Source of the DNA: Selaginella moellendorffii
Lineage: Eukaryota; Streptophyta; Lycopodiopsida; Selaginellales; Selaginellaceae
Direction of reading: 5' to 3'
DNA length: 64,000 nucleotides
Assembly (NCBI RefSeq): GCF_000143415.4
Contig: NW_003314376.1
Coordinates: 341,188 to 405,187, forward strand
Below the pieces are notes generated by a model. That model ran no database searches. It was not told where the DNA came from and saw only the letters and a program-made list of their open reading frames with translations. The translations under genes were made by a program, and so were the position numbers. Positions 10,250 to 20,599 of this stretch are shown one piece after another; the stretch's first letter is position 1, and every line of letters starts with the position of its first letter.

Positions 10250-11089
10250 TTACCGGTTGATCCATTCGTTGGCACGACCACCCGACTCGTCCATGTCGAT
10301 GAAGAGGCTCACGGCCTTGCCAATGCGTGGCCTCTCTTTTGTCTTCTCGAGGCTGGAGCGAATCACCGATACGGCTCCCCAGCACTTGAGAGCGTTGGCC
10401 ACATCGTCCAAGTGTAGGAGATACTCTTCCTCACTCAGTGGAAACGATCTCTGGAAGAAAACATAGCCATAGAAGCTCGAGTTTAAGCAAGAATCTAGCT
10501 CCAAAGTACCTGTTCTCGATATTTCCACATGACATTCATGGCCAAGTATTGCTTCCCCAAGAATTCCTGTGGATGGATGGATCGTGAGCAAGCATCGAAA
10601 ACACTGTCCTTTGCTGGAAGAAGTTCTTCGAGTCTTACCTTCTTGATGAGCTGAACGTCGTAAGATCTTCCATACTTCTTTCGAATCAGGCCCGCCAGAT
10701 CAATCCCGCTGAAGCTCATCTCGTTCTTGTCCACGCTCTTTTCCAGGTCCTCCCGGAATCTCTCGGCATCTGCCTACACAGCGCGAGTCACAAGAACAAG
10801 AAATATTACCGAGAGAAGACTGCGATCGATCGCATTGCCTACTCACATCTGCTGGATTCCACTTCAGATCCTCGCTCTCTTCTTCATCATCGCTCTCCGA
10901 CGAATCTCTGCTCGCGGCGGAGGCCCTTACTTGGACGAAGCAGCACCTGATCGGCGGCTGGCACGACGACGAGAAGGCTACTGCCGCTCGAATACCAAAT
11001 TTCTTCGTCTGGATCAATCCACCGCAATCCAAGAGAGCGATCGAGGCCGCGCGATCCGATGCCGCCGCGCAAGCGCTGAGCTGCTTCAT
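10250..11089 (-). CDS. DUF3067 family protein, probably plastid-targeted (4 exons, 211 aa)
   Basis: Exons on the minus strand: 10847-11089, 10639-10773, 10510-10566, 10250-10450, all GT-AG and all phase 0, giving 211 aa. Residues 1-60 are Ser/Ala/Arg-rich, as in a chloroplast transit peptide, followed by an acidic linker (SESDDEEESEDLKW). From about residue 100 comes the DUF3067 domain: DLAGLIRKKYGRSYDVQL, then LAMNVMWKYREQ, then SFPLSEEEYLLHLDDVANALKCWG and RPRIGKAVSLF, with the typical end 'NEWI'. The family is conserved between cyanobacteria and plants and of unknown biochemical role. The start codon lies 172 bp from the start of the divergently transcribed MRS2-type gene. An orphan copy of exon 4 is at 6966-7145. 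Confidence 0.88.
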
Positions 11090-11261
11090 TGTTGTTGCCC
11101 TAGATTATGGCCGCCCGCCATCGCAAAGCTCATTGGCCATTCATTCCCGCCACGTATCTTTGCTGACCTGGCATTTTCTTGCCCACAAGTTTGAAAGCAT
11201 TGGTTTTAGGTCATTTTATTTCCATCGTTCTAGCTGGGAGCTATGCTCCCGCGCCATCGTC
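11090..11261. promoter_or_regulatory. Shared divergent promoter interval (DUF3067 / MRS2-type transporter)
   Basis: Only 172 bp separate the two start codons of divergently transcribed genes whose products both look plastid-targeted. The interval contains a gccctag motif, an attggcc (CCAAT-type on the minus strand) near 11130 and no obvious TATA box. Bidirectional control is an inference from spacing. Confidence 0.5.
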
Positions 11262-13159
11262 ATGGATCCCCTTCTTAGCAGCTCGTTGGTAGGGCATGGC
11301 GTGAGAAGCATTGATCTTCACAGCAAGCTATTGCTACTCGGTGGATTTAGTTATGGCAGTAGTCCAGGAATCCAGAAAATTTCATCTGCGCGGAGGTTCA
11401 AGGCTTCTGGATCATCCGCAGCGGCGGATAATCTCATCGACGATCGCAGCGCCGAGGACTCACCAGTTAGCTCCTCGATTGGAGTGAAGGAGCCGGTTTA
11501 CGAGGTGAAAATCTCTCTCGGCTTATATTCTCAGCTAACTATTGCTTTCCAGGTTCTACAAGTGGATCCCAGAGGGAATGTGATCAAGAAAGAAGTTAGC
11601 CGGCGACAATTGCTAAAGACCAGCGGTAAGAGGTAGTGAGCTTGGTTTCCTTCTTGCTGGATTGGTGATGTTTCTATGTTTCCTTGGTCAGGTTTGAGGC
11701 TACGTGATATAAGGAGCGTAGACCCGTCGCTATGGGTCACAAACTCGATGCCATCCTTGCTGGTAATCCTCGTGTTTCTCTTGGAGGATTTCTATCATGC
11801 TTGTTTTGCTAGAACTGGATCAGGTACGAGACAATGCGATATTGTTGAACCTCGGTAGCTTGAGAGCAATTGCTACTCCCGAAAGTGTTCTTCTCTTCGA
11901 CCACAAGAAGTAAGAAAGAAAGTGATCGTCTTGCTTGTGGTGATTTGCTCACACTGCTGCAGCATTGGTGCACAGCTGTTCTTGGAGACCATCGTTCAGC
12001 GACTTAACGTAGAAAATTCTGGAAGCGTGTCAATGCCCTTTGAGCTGGAGGTAGGCAACCTCTTAAGAAATATCACAGACTCTTAAGCTGAATTGGTTAG
12101 CTAGGTAATCGAAGCAGCATTGATTTCCAGAACGCAGAGGCTGGAACAAACCTTGATGAAGGTTGAACCTAAAGTAAGAATCATCGATCACTAAACGCTG
12201 GCCTTGTGTAACGATTAAATGAACAGGTGTTGGCGTTGCTGGAAATATTGCCAAATAAACTCACAGGGGATGTTCTGGAGGACCTTCGAGTTAGCAAGCA
12301 ATCACTGGTAAACGAACTTTCTTGTACGTATGATTCGTGACCTTCGAACATTTCAGGTGGAACTCATAGCGAAGTCAGACGCTCTGAGACAAATGCTTCT
12401 CGACTTGCTTGAAACTCCACAGGACATTCGTAGGATGGCGATCCTCGGGCGCAATTGCAGGCTGGGCAATAACGGGTCATTCGAATGCGTCGTATCAGCT
12501 GATAAGCAAATCGCCGAAGGTATTGTAGATATGATTTGCGCTTTTTCTCATCGATCGATTTTTCCAGACGAGGAAGAGGAGATCGAAATGCTTATAGAAA
12601 ACTACCTGCAACGGTACGTGCGATTAAGTTTGAACAAGTATGGATTTTCCACTCGATTCTATATGATAGAAGCGAGTCATGTCACGGCCAAGCGCAAAAG
12701 CTCCTTGATTCCGCTAGAGAGATGGAGGACTCCATTGCTGTAAACTTGAGGTATGGATCCCAAAATCGGAGTAAACCATGACCTGATCGTTTCCTTTGTA
12801 CACTTTCAGCTCTAGACGGCTTGAAGTTGGTCGCCTGGAACTTTTGCTCCAGGTAGCAACATTCTGCTCGGCCCTGGGTGCTCTCATCGCGGGTAGAGTC
12901 TCTGGATTATAGTTGTTCTCCCTGCAAACTCTAATTGCGAAACACACGCGCAGGGCTCTTCGGGATGAACTTGAGATCCTATTTGGAAGAACGCACCGTA
13001 AGAACGGTTTTCCTTTCGTGCATCTCACAGCAATGCTAACGCTCCAAGCCTTCGTGATTGCAGTACGCGTTTTGGCTCACCACGGGGGGAATAATCGTCG
13101 GGGGCATCATGCTGTTCTTGATGATGTACAATTATCTCAAACAGCGACGGATTCTCTAA
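11262..13159 (+). CDS. MRS2-11: MRS2/CorA-type magnesium transporter, plastid MRS2-11/MGT10-like (13 exons, 407 aa)
   Basis: Exons: 11262-11504, 11553-11625, 11692-11762, 11824-11909, 11963-12050, 12105-12173, 12227-12307, 12357-12519, 12568-12613, 12670-12750, 12810-12892, 12954-12997, 13064-13159; every intron is GT-AG and 48-66 bp long. The 407-aa product has a Ser-rich N-terminal extension (likely transit peptide), the helical cytosolic-type domain (SMPFELEVIEAALISRTQRLE, LRQMLLDLLE, EEEEIEMLIENYLQR, SCHGQAQKLLDSAREMEDSI) and two C-terminal membrane helices with the family signature Gly-Met-Asn in AGLFGMNLRSYLEE. The family forms pentameric Mg2+ channels; in Arabidopsis this branch sits in the chloroplast envelope. 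ATG 11262 is chosen because upstream ATGs are out of frame. Divergent from the DUF3067 gene. Confidence 0.9.
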
Positions 13160-13443
13160 GAGGTACTTTTCAGTTTCTTCGTTTCTTCGCACACATTTAT
13201 AAAAGCTGTGCAAGTGATTGCGATGACTGTCCAAATCTAGGAAGGTACTTCGATGCTCTTTAGTGCTAGGCTGAGTTGGAACGCATCGCACGAGAAGAAA
13301 GCGGACGAGCATTACGCTCTTCTTTTGCATAAAAGGATGCGGCCACAGAGATGGTGTTGGAGGACGCAGAGAAAGTTGGTGCTCGCGATTCCTTGTCGGA
13401 TGATACCAGATCATTCCACTAGGGAAGAGCAACCGATCATCGG

Positions 13444-15229
13444 ATGGCAAAGCTCGCGGGAACGATCGTTTGCTGCTACTGGATCATTGTGGTGGCCTCC
13501 TCGTCTCCCGCGATCGGAGTGAACTGGGGGACGTTTGAGTCCGTGAAGCTGGATCCCAGAGCGGTGGTGGAGATGCTCGAGGCCAACGGGATTGGAAGAG
13601 TGAAGCTCTTTGACGCGGATCCAGCGGTCGTGGGCGCTTTCAGGAACAGCAAGATCGAGCTCACGGTGGCGCTGCCAAACGAGATGCTGCGGCTGGTGGG
13701 ATCGCTCCCGGCGGCGGCTCGCAATTGGGTTCGTAGGAACGTGACGCGCTACATCCGAGAGAACGTCAATATCAAGTAAAAACTCTCTCTCGATCGATCA
13801 TAGAGAAAGCTAGAAAAACAAAAGCTTGCCTGGATGGATCATGGCTGTTTGGCTGCTTGATCGATTGCTCCCAGCTTTTCTAGCATCTGGAACATAGATG
13901 AAAGTCGATGAGGGGTAACTTTAGCGTTTCTAGCATCTGGAAAGTCCATGAGTGGTTTTGTCTGATCGATTGTTACCAGCTTTTCCAGCATCTGGAACAT
14001 AGATCAAAGTCGATGAGTGGTAGCTTTGATCGATTACTACCTCGATTGATCGTCCAAAACTCTGTCCATCCAGGTATGTAGCGATCGGCAACGAGCCCTT
14101 CCTCAAGAGCTACAATGGGAGCTATCAATCCTACACGTACCCAGCGCTGATCAACATCCAGAACGCGCTACGCGGCGGCGACGAAGGCACCCGCGCCGTC
14201 AAGGCAACCATCCCCATGAACGCCGACGTGCTGGCGGAGACCGTACCCATGATCCCATCTGGGGGCGCATTCCGTACCGATGTGGCCGCCGAGATGAGCC
14301 GCATCGCCGCCGCGCTCGCCGATCACGCGTCGCCCTTCACGATCAACATCTACCCCTTCCTCAGCCTGGCGCAGGATCCATTCTTCCCCAAGGAATTCGC
14401 CTTCTTGGACGGCGCCGCCCCGCCGCTCGTCGATGGCGATCGATCCTACTCCAACGCCTTCGCCGCCGCCTACGATACCCTAGCCGCGGCGCTCGCGAGG
14501 ATCGGCTTCCCGGACATGGCGATCGTGGTGGGAGAGATCGGCTGGCCGACCGAGGGGCATCCCGACGCCACCGCTACAAACGCTCAGCGATTCAACCAGC
14601 GGCTCGTGGATCACATCCTGGACGGCGCCGGGACGCCGATGCGCGCGGGGCCGATGGAGATTTTCCTCTTCGCGCTGCTCGACGAGGACCAGAAACCTAT
14701 CGCGGCTGGAAACTTCGAGCGCCACTGGGGAATCCTCGCATCCGACGGGGCGGCAAAGTACACGCTCAACCTAACAGTTTTGGGCGGGACAAATTCAAAT
14801 TCAAATTCAAATTTGAATTCTTCCCGCCCGGCTATGGCGATGGACGGGGTTAGGGTTCGTCGCCTCCCCAGCAAGTGGTGCGTGCTCAATCCCGACGCCG
14901 ATGTCACGCTCGTCGGCCAGAACATGGAGTACGCTTGCAGCTTCGCCGATTGCACGCCGCTCATGTATGGGGGATCGTGCAACGAGATTGGCGGCGATGG
15001 GAACGCTTCCTTCGCTTTCAATAGCTACTTCCAGATCAATCAGCAGGAGCGCCACTCCTGCCACTTCGATGGATTGGGGACAATCACCAAAGTGGATCCA
15101 TCGCTGGGATCTTGCGTCTTCCGGATTGGAATCCAGTCGGCCGCCACCAGGAGGAGCCAGAGCTGGATCACAGCAGTAGCTTTAATCTTTCCTCTCTTTT
15201 CCTCGCAAATACTTACATCGCTTCCTTGA
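13444..15229 (+). CDS. GH17 glucan endo-1,3-beta-glucosidase with X8 domain (2 exons, 495 aa)
   Basis: Exons 13444-13775 and 14074-15229 (GT-AG). Order of parts: signal peptide ending near IVVASSSPAIG; the GH17 N-terminus IGVNWGTFES; the acid/base region VAIGNEPFL; the nucleophile region VVGEIGWPTEG; the conserved NFERHWGI; an Asn/Ser linker from an AT-rich repeat (about 14790-14820); a Cys-rich X8/CBM43 domain starting WCVLNPDADV and ending near GSC; and a hydrophobic C-terminal tail that could be a GPI-anchor signal. Such enzymes hydrolyse callose in walls and at plasmodesmata; X8 binds beta-1,3-glucan. It is a paralogue of the gene that converges on it from 16967, with only 45 bp between stop codons. 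The intron holds a short duplicated motif. Confidence 0.92.
13776..14073. repeat. Imperfect repeats inside the GH17 intron
   Basis: Within this intron the block 'agc-tttc-agcatctggaa-at-gatgagtggt' recurs about three times (near 13868-13915, 13930-13955 and 13978-14022), mixed with gatcgattg motifs. It looks like local duplication; no function is implied. Confidence 0.6.
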
Positions 15230-15274
15230 AAATCGATCACTTCCATCCCCTCTCCTCTCGCGATCGCTCAAACA

Positions 15275-16967
15275 TCAAAATCTTTCCAGCTTCCAGAGGG
15301 CGATGAGAATCGCGCTCGCCGCAACCAGCAAATCTCTGATCGAGTAGCAACCATTTCTTCGTGATCCACCGGAGCTCTCACTGCTGGTGCTGTTGCTGTT
15401 GCTATCACCACCGCTAGAACCAGGCGAGCGAGGCGAGGTCGACGATGAATTTGTGGTGGCGATCTGGATCTTAAACTGGCACGTCCCGGACGAGGGGCTG
15501 GTCTTGGTGATCGTCGCCAAGCCATCGAAGTAGCAGCTCGTGTTGAGTTGATCGTAGAGCTGATAGTAACTGTTGAAAGCATACGAAGCTTTCGCGTCAC
15601 TACCCATCCCATCACACGAGCTGCCGGGGACGATCGACGTGCAATCCGAGTGAGAGCACGCATAGTCCATGTTGTTCCCCAGTCTGGCGATATCACCGCT
15701 CGGATCCAGCACGCACCACTGCCGGGGAAGATACTTGACACTGCTCGCGTTCACCAAGTTGGCCGTCACGTTTCCACTGCCTTGAAGATCTAGCCTGTAC
15801 TTGGCCTTGCCATCGTAGCCGAAGATCCCCCAGTGCCTCTCAAAGTTTCCTGGCAAGATGGTCTTTTGATCCTCGTCGAGAAGGCTGAAGAGGTAGGCCT
15901 CGAGCGGAGGCCTCCTCAGCGGCGTGCCGGACTGTAGGACGTGACGGATGAAAGCCTGGTTGAATCTGACAGCGTTGGCGACGTTGGCGTTTATGTCCCC
16001 GTCGGTCGGCCACCCGATCTCTCCGATGATGATCGTCATGTTGGAATAGCCGGCTTTCGTGAGAGCTGCCACCAGCAGATCATAGCTCGCGTCGAAAACG
16101 TTGGTGTAGCTGAGGTTGCCATCCACTAGCGGGAAGTCAGTGCCGTCGAAGAAAGCGAAGTCCCTTGGAAAGTGTGGGTCTTGCTGGAGGCTGAGGAACG
16201 GATAGACGTTGATAACGAAGGGCGCGTTGTGCTCGCCCAAGGCTTCCACAACTTTGAGGACCTGTGGTGCTATGTCTGGACGGAAAATCCCTCCTGAAGG
16301 TAATGTCGAGTCGCCATTGCTAAGAACGTCCCCGTTCAACGGTATAGTGGCCTTGATGCTCTCACCCAGTCCTGCACTTACCAGGGCATCCTGGACGTTT
16401 TTCAGTGCCGGGTACGCCAAGTTGTCATAGCTTCCATTGTACGCCTTGAGAAATGGTTCGTTTCCTACGGCCACGTATCTGCAAGTAGCTATAGTAATAT
16501 AAACATGATCTGTGTCTCACGACAAAACAATGACGAAACACTTACTTTATCTTGACCCCATTCTTCGCTGTCCTGTATCGAGTGACATTTTTACGCACCC
16601 AGTTCCGAGCCGCTGCAGGAAGTGTAGCAACCAGCTCCAGCATCTCGTTTGGAATTGCTATCATCAGCTCCATATCTGTTCCCCGAAGCGACTCCATCAC
16701 TCCAGGATCTGCATCAAACAGCTTCACCTTGGAGATCCCATTCGCTCGAAGCATCTGGACAACGGTTTTGTTGGGAAGCCTGTGAGATGCCATTGTCCCC
16801 CAATTCACACCAATCCCTGCAGCCTCCGAGTGCCTTGAGTTGCACCACACCATGCACAACAGCAGTAGCTGCCACCACCGCTGCAGCCGGAGCGAGGGGC
16901 TCCGTCTCGAAATCATCCCGGTGGGCTGCAAACTGCTGTTACGCTTGTTACGCTTGTTCCTCTTCAT
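15275..16967 (-). CDS. GH17 glucan endo-1,3-beta-glucosidase with X8 domain, paralogue (2 exons, 541 aa)
   Basis: Exons on the minus strand: 16546-16967 and 15275-16478 (GT-AG, at the same position as the intron in the neighbouring paralogue). The protein has a basic N-terminus, a hydrophobic signal segment (WWQLLLLCMVW), GH17 start GIGVNWGTMAS, acid/base region VAVGNEPFL, nucleophile region IIGEIGWPTDG, NFERHWGIFG, then the X8 domain from WCVLDPSGDIARLG to GTC, a Ser/Gly-rich linker and a C-terminal hydrophobic stretch (LLVAASAILIALW) typical of GPI-anchored members. ATG 16967 gives a long basic start; an internal Met 17 residues later is an alternative. Predicted wall-associated callose hydrolase. 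Confidence 0.92.
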
Positions 16968-17444
16968 GCGCTTAGAAACGCTTCAGGGAGGAGCGTTTGG
17001 AAGCCTGAACGCGAGAGGGACAGCGAGCCTGCATCCAACGCATCTGTCAGAAATCCGGGCGATGGATCACCAACCGTGCATAAAAAAAAAAAACATGCTA
17101 CCTTGTCTGATATACTTACGGCCACGCTAAGTAGGTGCCTTGTTGCGTTGTCGTCTTCGGAGAACAATGAAGGAAGGAAGAGTTTCAGTCGTTGACGACT
17201 CCATTGAGCCTGTCCATGGTGCAAAATTTCCAGAGTCAGGGAATTTGTAAGGCGTCTTAAATCGGACAAGCGAGCGGTCTACGTCAAAGGCACCCACCTC
17301 TTCTGCGCGCGTTCACATGACTCTCTGTGCGCCTATATGGAGAGCATCCATGCGTCCTTGCAGAAAAGTGGCTTCCAAGGGAAGCATTCAGTTCAGTGCG
17401 CCACGTAGAATAATAAACAAACTGGACTAGGAACCTGAGATAAT
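16968..17444. other. Intergenic: GH17 upstream region and DUF1995 3' flank
   Basis: About 480 bp that must contain the promoter of the minus-strand GH17 gene and the 3' end of the DUF1995 gene. I see an A12 run near 17083 and no further gene. Confidence 0.5.
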
Positions 17445-18681
17445 TTACCGATTTTTCAAGGAATCGGCATTGAACTTCAACTCCTGGAACATCCTCGTCA
17501 CCCAGTTAGCGTTGCTCGAGGAAGACCCTTTGGCTTGCTTAAGAATAAGCCGGAGTTTCTCGTAAGAAGGCTTCTCAGGCTCGACAGCGATGCACTCGCT
17601 TTCGCCAGAGCCATCCGTGAGGAAGACCTGGATGTCATTCATAGCACTCGTCAACACAAGGAAAAAAACATGGAGAAAGGAAACGGAGAACGACGTACAA
17701 CCTGCCAGCTTCCTGGATGTCTTTTAAAAATCTTCACGTTGTCTCCTAAGATTCGGAGCTGCTGCAAGTAATAAACCATAGAAAAGCTCTTGACGAAGTC
17801 CTCTTTCAGTTTCTTCTGTCCTCCAAACCCAAAGTCGGAGATCACCTGTGTGAAAAAAGATCAACAAGAGCTCGAAAAGCTTTCAAACAGCTAGCTTACT
17901 TGCCCGTCTCGCCACTCGGCATTCATAAGTATAAGAGGCCGATCGATATTCCTGCTTGCCATTTCCTGGATAACATCCAGCGTCTCCGCTGTTGGAAACA
18001 GTACCAAAGCCACCTGGATGACAATGGAATCGATCCGATCAGACCAAAACTTAACGCTCTAGAACTCTTACATTTTTTTTCTCCCAAGCACCCACGGCAT
18101 CTCCTTCGTCGATGAGGTATTTTTTGAGCTCGCCACCGCTAGAACTTTCATTCTCAACAGGAGTGATCCTCGAGAGAAGAGACGAGACCATCGGTGCCGC
18201 AGCCTTGAATCGCTGCTGGATTCCTCCCTAGCAAAGCACAGCACACTAGTCCACAGCATGAGCAACGAAAGAACAAACGAGAGAACTTACGGGCCAATCG
18301 TCGAGGTCGGTAGCTCCGATCAATGGAAGCGGCATTTCAAGTTGGAGACGCTTGGAACCATCTCTCATCGCTTGCTTGCACGCGATTCTTGCCTGGAATG
18401 TGAGGAATTCCTCTCCATTCTTCCCAAGAACAGCAACACCTACCTGATCAATGCTCTCCTCCAGAGTATCCGGCAGTGGGAAGATTCTTGGCGGCGCTCC
18501 AGCCTAGAGCACGCAAACAAGGAAATCGCATCGACTAGATGAAACAGCAGCAAAAAACCTGAGAAGAATCCTGGGCCGCATTTCTCACTGGTCGATGCTT
18601 CCTCTGGAGCTGGTGTGGCGGCGCGGCGCCTATCGATCGCGCCACGATCCACGACGATCGCTCGAGTCCTAGAAGAATCAT
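17445..18681 (-). CDS. DUF1995 family plastid protein, LPA3-like (7 exons, 293 aa)
   Basis: Exons on the minus strand: 18559-18681, 18444-18503, 18291-18392, 18072-18227, 17900-18013, 17702-17845, 17445-17627, all GT-AG and phase 0, giving 293 aa. The first 41 residues are Arg/Ser-rich and look like a transit peptide. The DUF1995 core follows: LPDTLEESIDQ, AMRDGSKRLQLEMPLP, DDWPGGIQQRF, VALVLFPTAE, RPLILMNAEWRDGQV, FVKSFSMVYYLQQL, FKRHPGSWQVF. Members include LOW PSII ACCUMULATION 3, an assembly factor for photosystem II, but several DUF1995 paralogues exist in plants and I cannot tell which this is. The start codon is only 66 bp from that of the divergent prefoldin gene. Confidence 0.85.
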
Positions 18682-18747
18682 CGGCAAAATATTTTGGCCT
18701 AGGGTGTAGAGAGGAGAGCTAAGAACCCTAATATTTCTTGGGGAGCT
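18682..18747. promoter_or_regulatory. Very short bidirectional promoter (DUF1995 / prefoldin 5)
   Basis: Sixty-six bp separate two divergent start codons. The interval includes aaccctaa (about 18723-18730), the telo-box motif common upstream of housekeeping and translation-related plant genes, and the AT-rich core aaaatatttt. Core promoter elements or 5' leaders of the two genes must overlap or extend into the opposing first exons. Confidence 0.6.
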
Positions 18748-19438
18748 ATGGCGGGCGCGTCGGCCGCGGGCGTGATGGAAGAGGTGAGCAAGCTGAGCGT
18801 GGATCAGATCCGGCAGGTCAAGGATCAAGTGGATGGCGAGCTCAGCGTGCTCCAAGACAGCGTCAACAACATAAGAACTGCAGCGAATCGATTCGAGATG
18901 GCTGCCAAGGCGCTCCAAAATCTCTCGCAGCATCCCAATGGTGGGAAATGTAGCTAGGAGCGCGATGAAAATGCTCTAACTCTCTCTCTTTTCGATCAAT
19001 TCAGGCAAGAAGCTCCTGGTTCCACTCACGGCATCGCTCTACGTTCCTGGAACGCTTCAAGACGTTGAGAAAGTTCTTATAGACGTTGGAACAGGCTACT
19101 ACATTGAGGTATGGAAGTTTTTCTCTCTTCTTTCTAGAGTTTCTAGCCTCGTTTTTTCTTTCCACGAGAGATCATCGCAAGTTCTCCTGTCGTGTCTAGA
19201 AATCTGTCACCGATGGGAAGGATTACTGCGACCGCAAAATCAACTTCTTAAAAGCCAACCACGAGAAGCTGATGGAGGTAAGCTTTTTCCTTGTTTCTCT
19301 TTTGTTCTTTCTTCGTGTCCGATGCGAGATTTTGTTCTTCTGGAACTCGAACAGGTAGCTTCCGAGAAGAGGAATGTGGCCGAGCAAGTCAATATGGTTT
19401 TGCAAGCCAAGCTACGCCAAGTGATGGCCTCGAAGTAA
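18748..19438 (+). CDS. PFD5: Prefoldin subunit 5 (alpha-type; 4 exons, 152 aa)
   Basis: Exons 18748-18940, 19005-19108, 19200-19277, 19355-19438 (GT-AG), 152 aa, the usual length for the subunit. Two coiled-coil helices ([19 protein letters not shown]... and the C-terminal [18 protein letters not shown]) flank the beta-hairpin region with the family motifs [14 protein letters not shown] and [12 protein letters not shown]. Prefoldin is a hexameric cytosolic and nuclear co-chaperone that delivers actin and tubulin to the CCT chaperonin. It pairs head-to-head with the DUF1995 gene. Confidence 0.95.
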
Positions 19439-20599
19439 CTTCAAACAAGACCAGGATCAGCCAGGAAGCTCTTACTTTTTCTACTTTTGACGCTTCTCAC
19501 GAGCGATCATTTGCAAACTCTTGGAAGTTTTCGACCAGCGTGAAAACACCGAATGCTCTTTTGATTCAATCCAGGCGCGGCTGGCTGGAAACTCTTATTA
19601 CAACAAACCCGATTGTCACTACTACGTTCTACGCTCCACCACCCGCGACAAAGCGGAGAAGAGAGAATCTCTCCTCCATGATCGCACAACGCGGCATGTA
19701 TACGAATCGAGATCGCGGATGGTGGTGCACAGCAGCAAGAGTGTCAACAAAGGGGGCCAAAATGAACGAATATTTGCAACTTTTGATGGGTGTCGGTGAC
19801 TATAGAGAAGGGAAAAAAAAACGTATTTTTTCTGCCAAGAGATGAAAAGAGATGATAATGCCCGATGATGCTCGATCATGGTGGTGATGAGAGAAGAGTG
19901 TAGTGGAAGCAGCAGCAAATCTCTCCTTCCAATCCAACACTAAACGAGAGAGAAGATTGATCATGAGAAGAGAAAGCCAGGAAGAAGATAGATAAACAAA
20001 GTGGTGGAAAGGAGAAGAGAGAAAGAAAAGAAAAAAGTGTGGTGTGAGGGAGTGATGGATGGAAAACGAAAGGGGAGGAGGAGTGATGATGAATGCAGTG
20101 GCAGTAGCAGCAGTGGCAGTGGCAGCAGCAGCAAGAGCAGCAGATCTAACTTTTGTTTCGGGCTCGCACCTCTTGATGTGGACGCCACAGCGGTTGGTTG
20201 CCACGAAACCAAAATCGCTTTGTCTTCCCTTGCTACTGCTTGCTGGCTGATGATGACGATCGGTGATCCAACCTGGTTATCGATCGGTGGGAAGGAAGAA
20301 TCGCTCGAAAACGCTGCTCCAACCACCGAAGAGCCTTTTTGCGGGTGAGAGAACTTTGGCAGCGAAGCAGCATTGTCTCCCCCCTCCAGATCTAGAAATT
20401 GTCACCACCTGCTCTCGGCTCTCGATCCAATCGATGCTATGCCACTGCTCCCACTCAATCCATCAGGAAAAACCACTCTTTTCCTTGGCTTGGCGCTGGA
20501 ATTTGGACGGGGATCTCACCCAATGGCGTATAGGACAGAACTCTCGCAAAACTCCCGGAAGAAAGAAGAACGAAAGAATCCCTCGAGTGTGGCCTGCTA
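19439..20599. other. Convergent 3' flanks of prefoldin 5 and TCP genes
   Basis: Purine-rich and CAG/GCA-rich low-complexity sequence between the stop codons of two convergent genes. Open frames on both strands (for example 20001-20348) are low complexity and lack family signatures. Most of it probably is 3' UTR of the TCP gene. Confidence 0.5.

Noticed and set aside
20001-20348. 115-codon plus frame with Ser/Gly repeats
   Set aside because: Low complexity, lies in convergent 3' flank.
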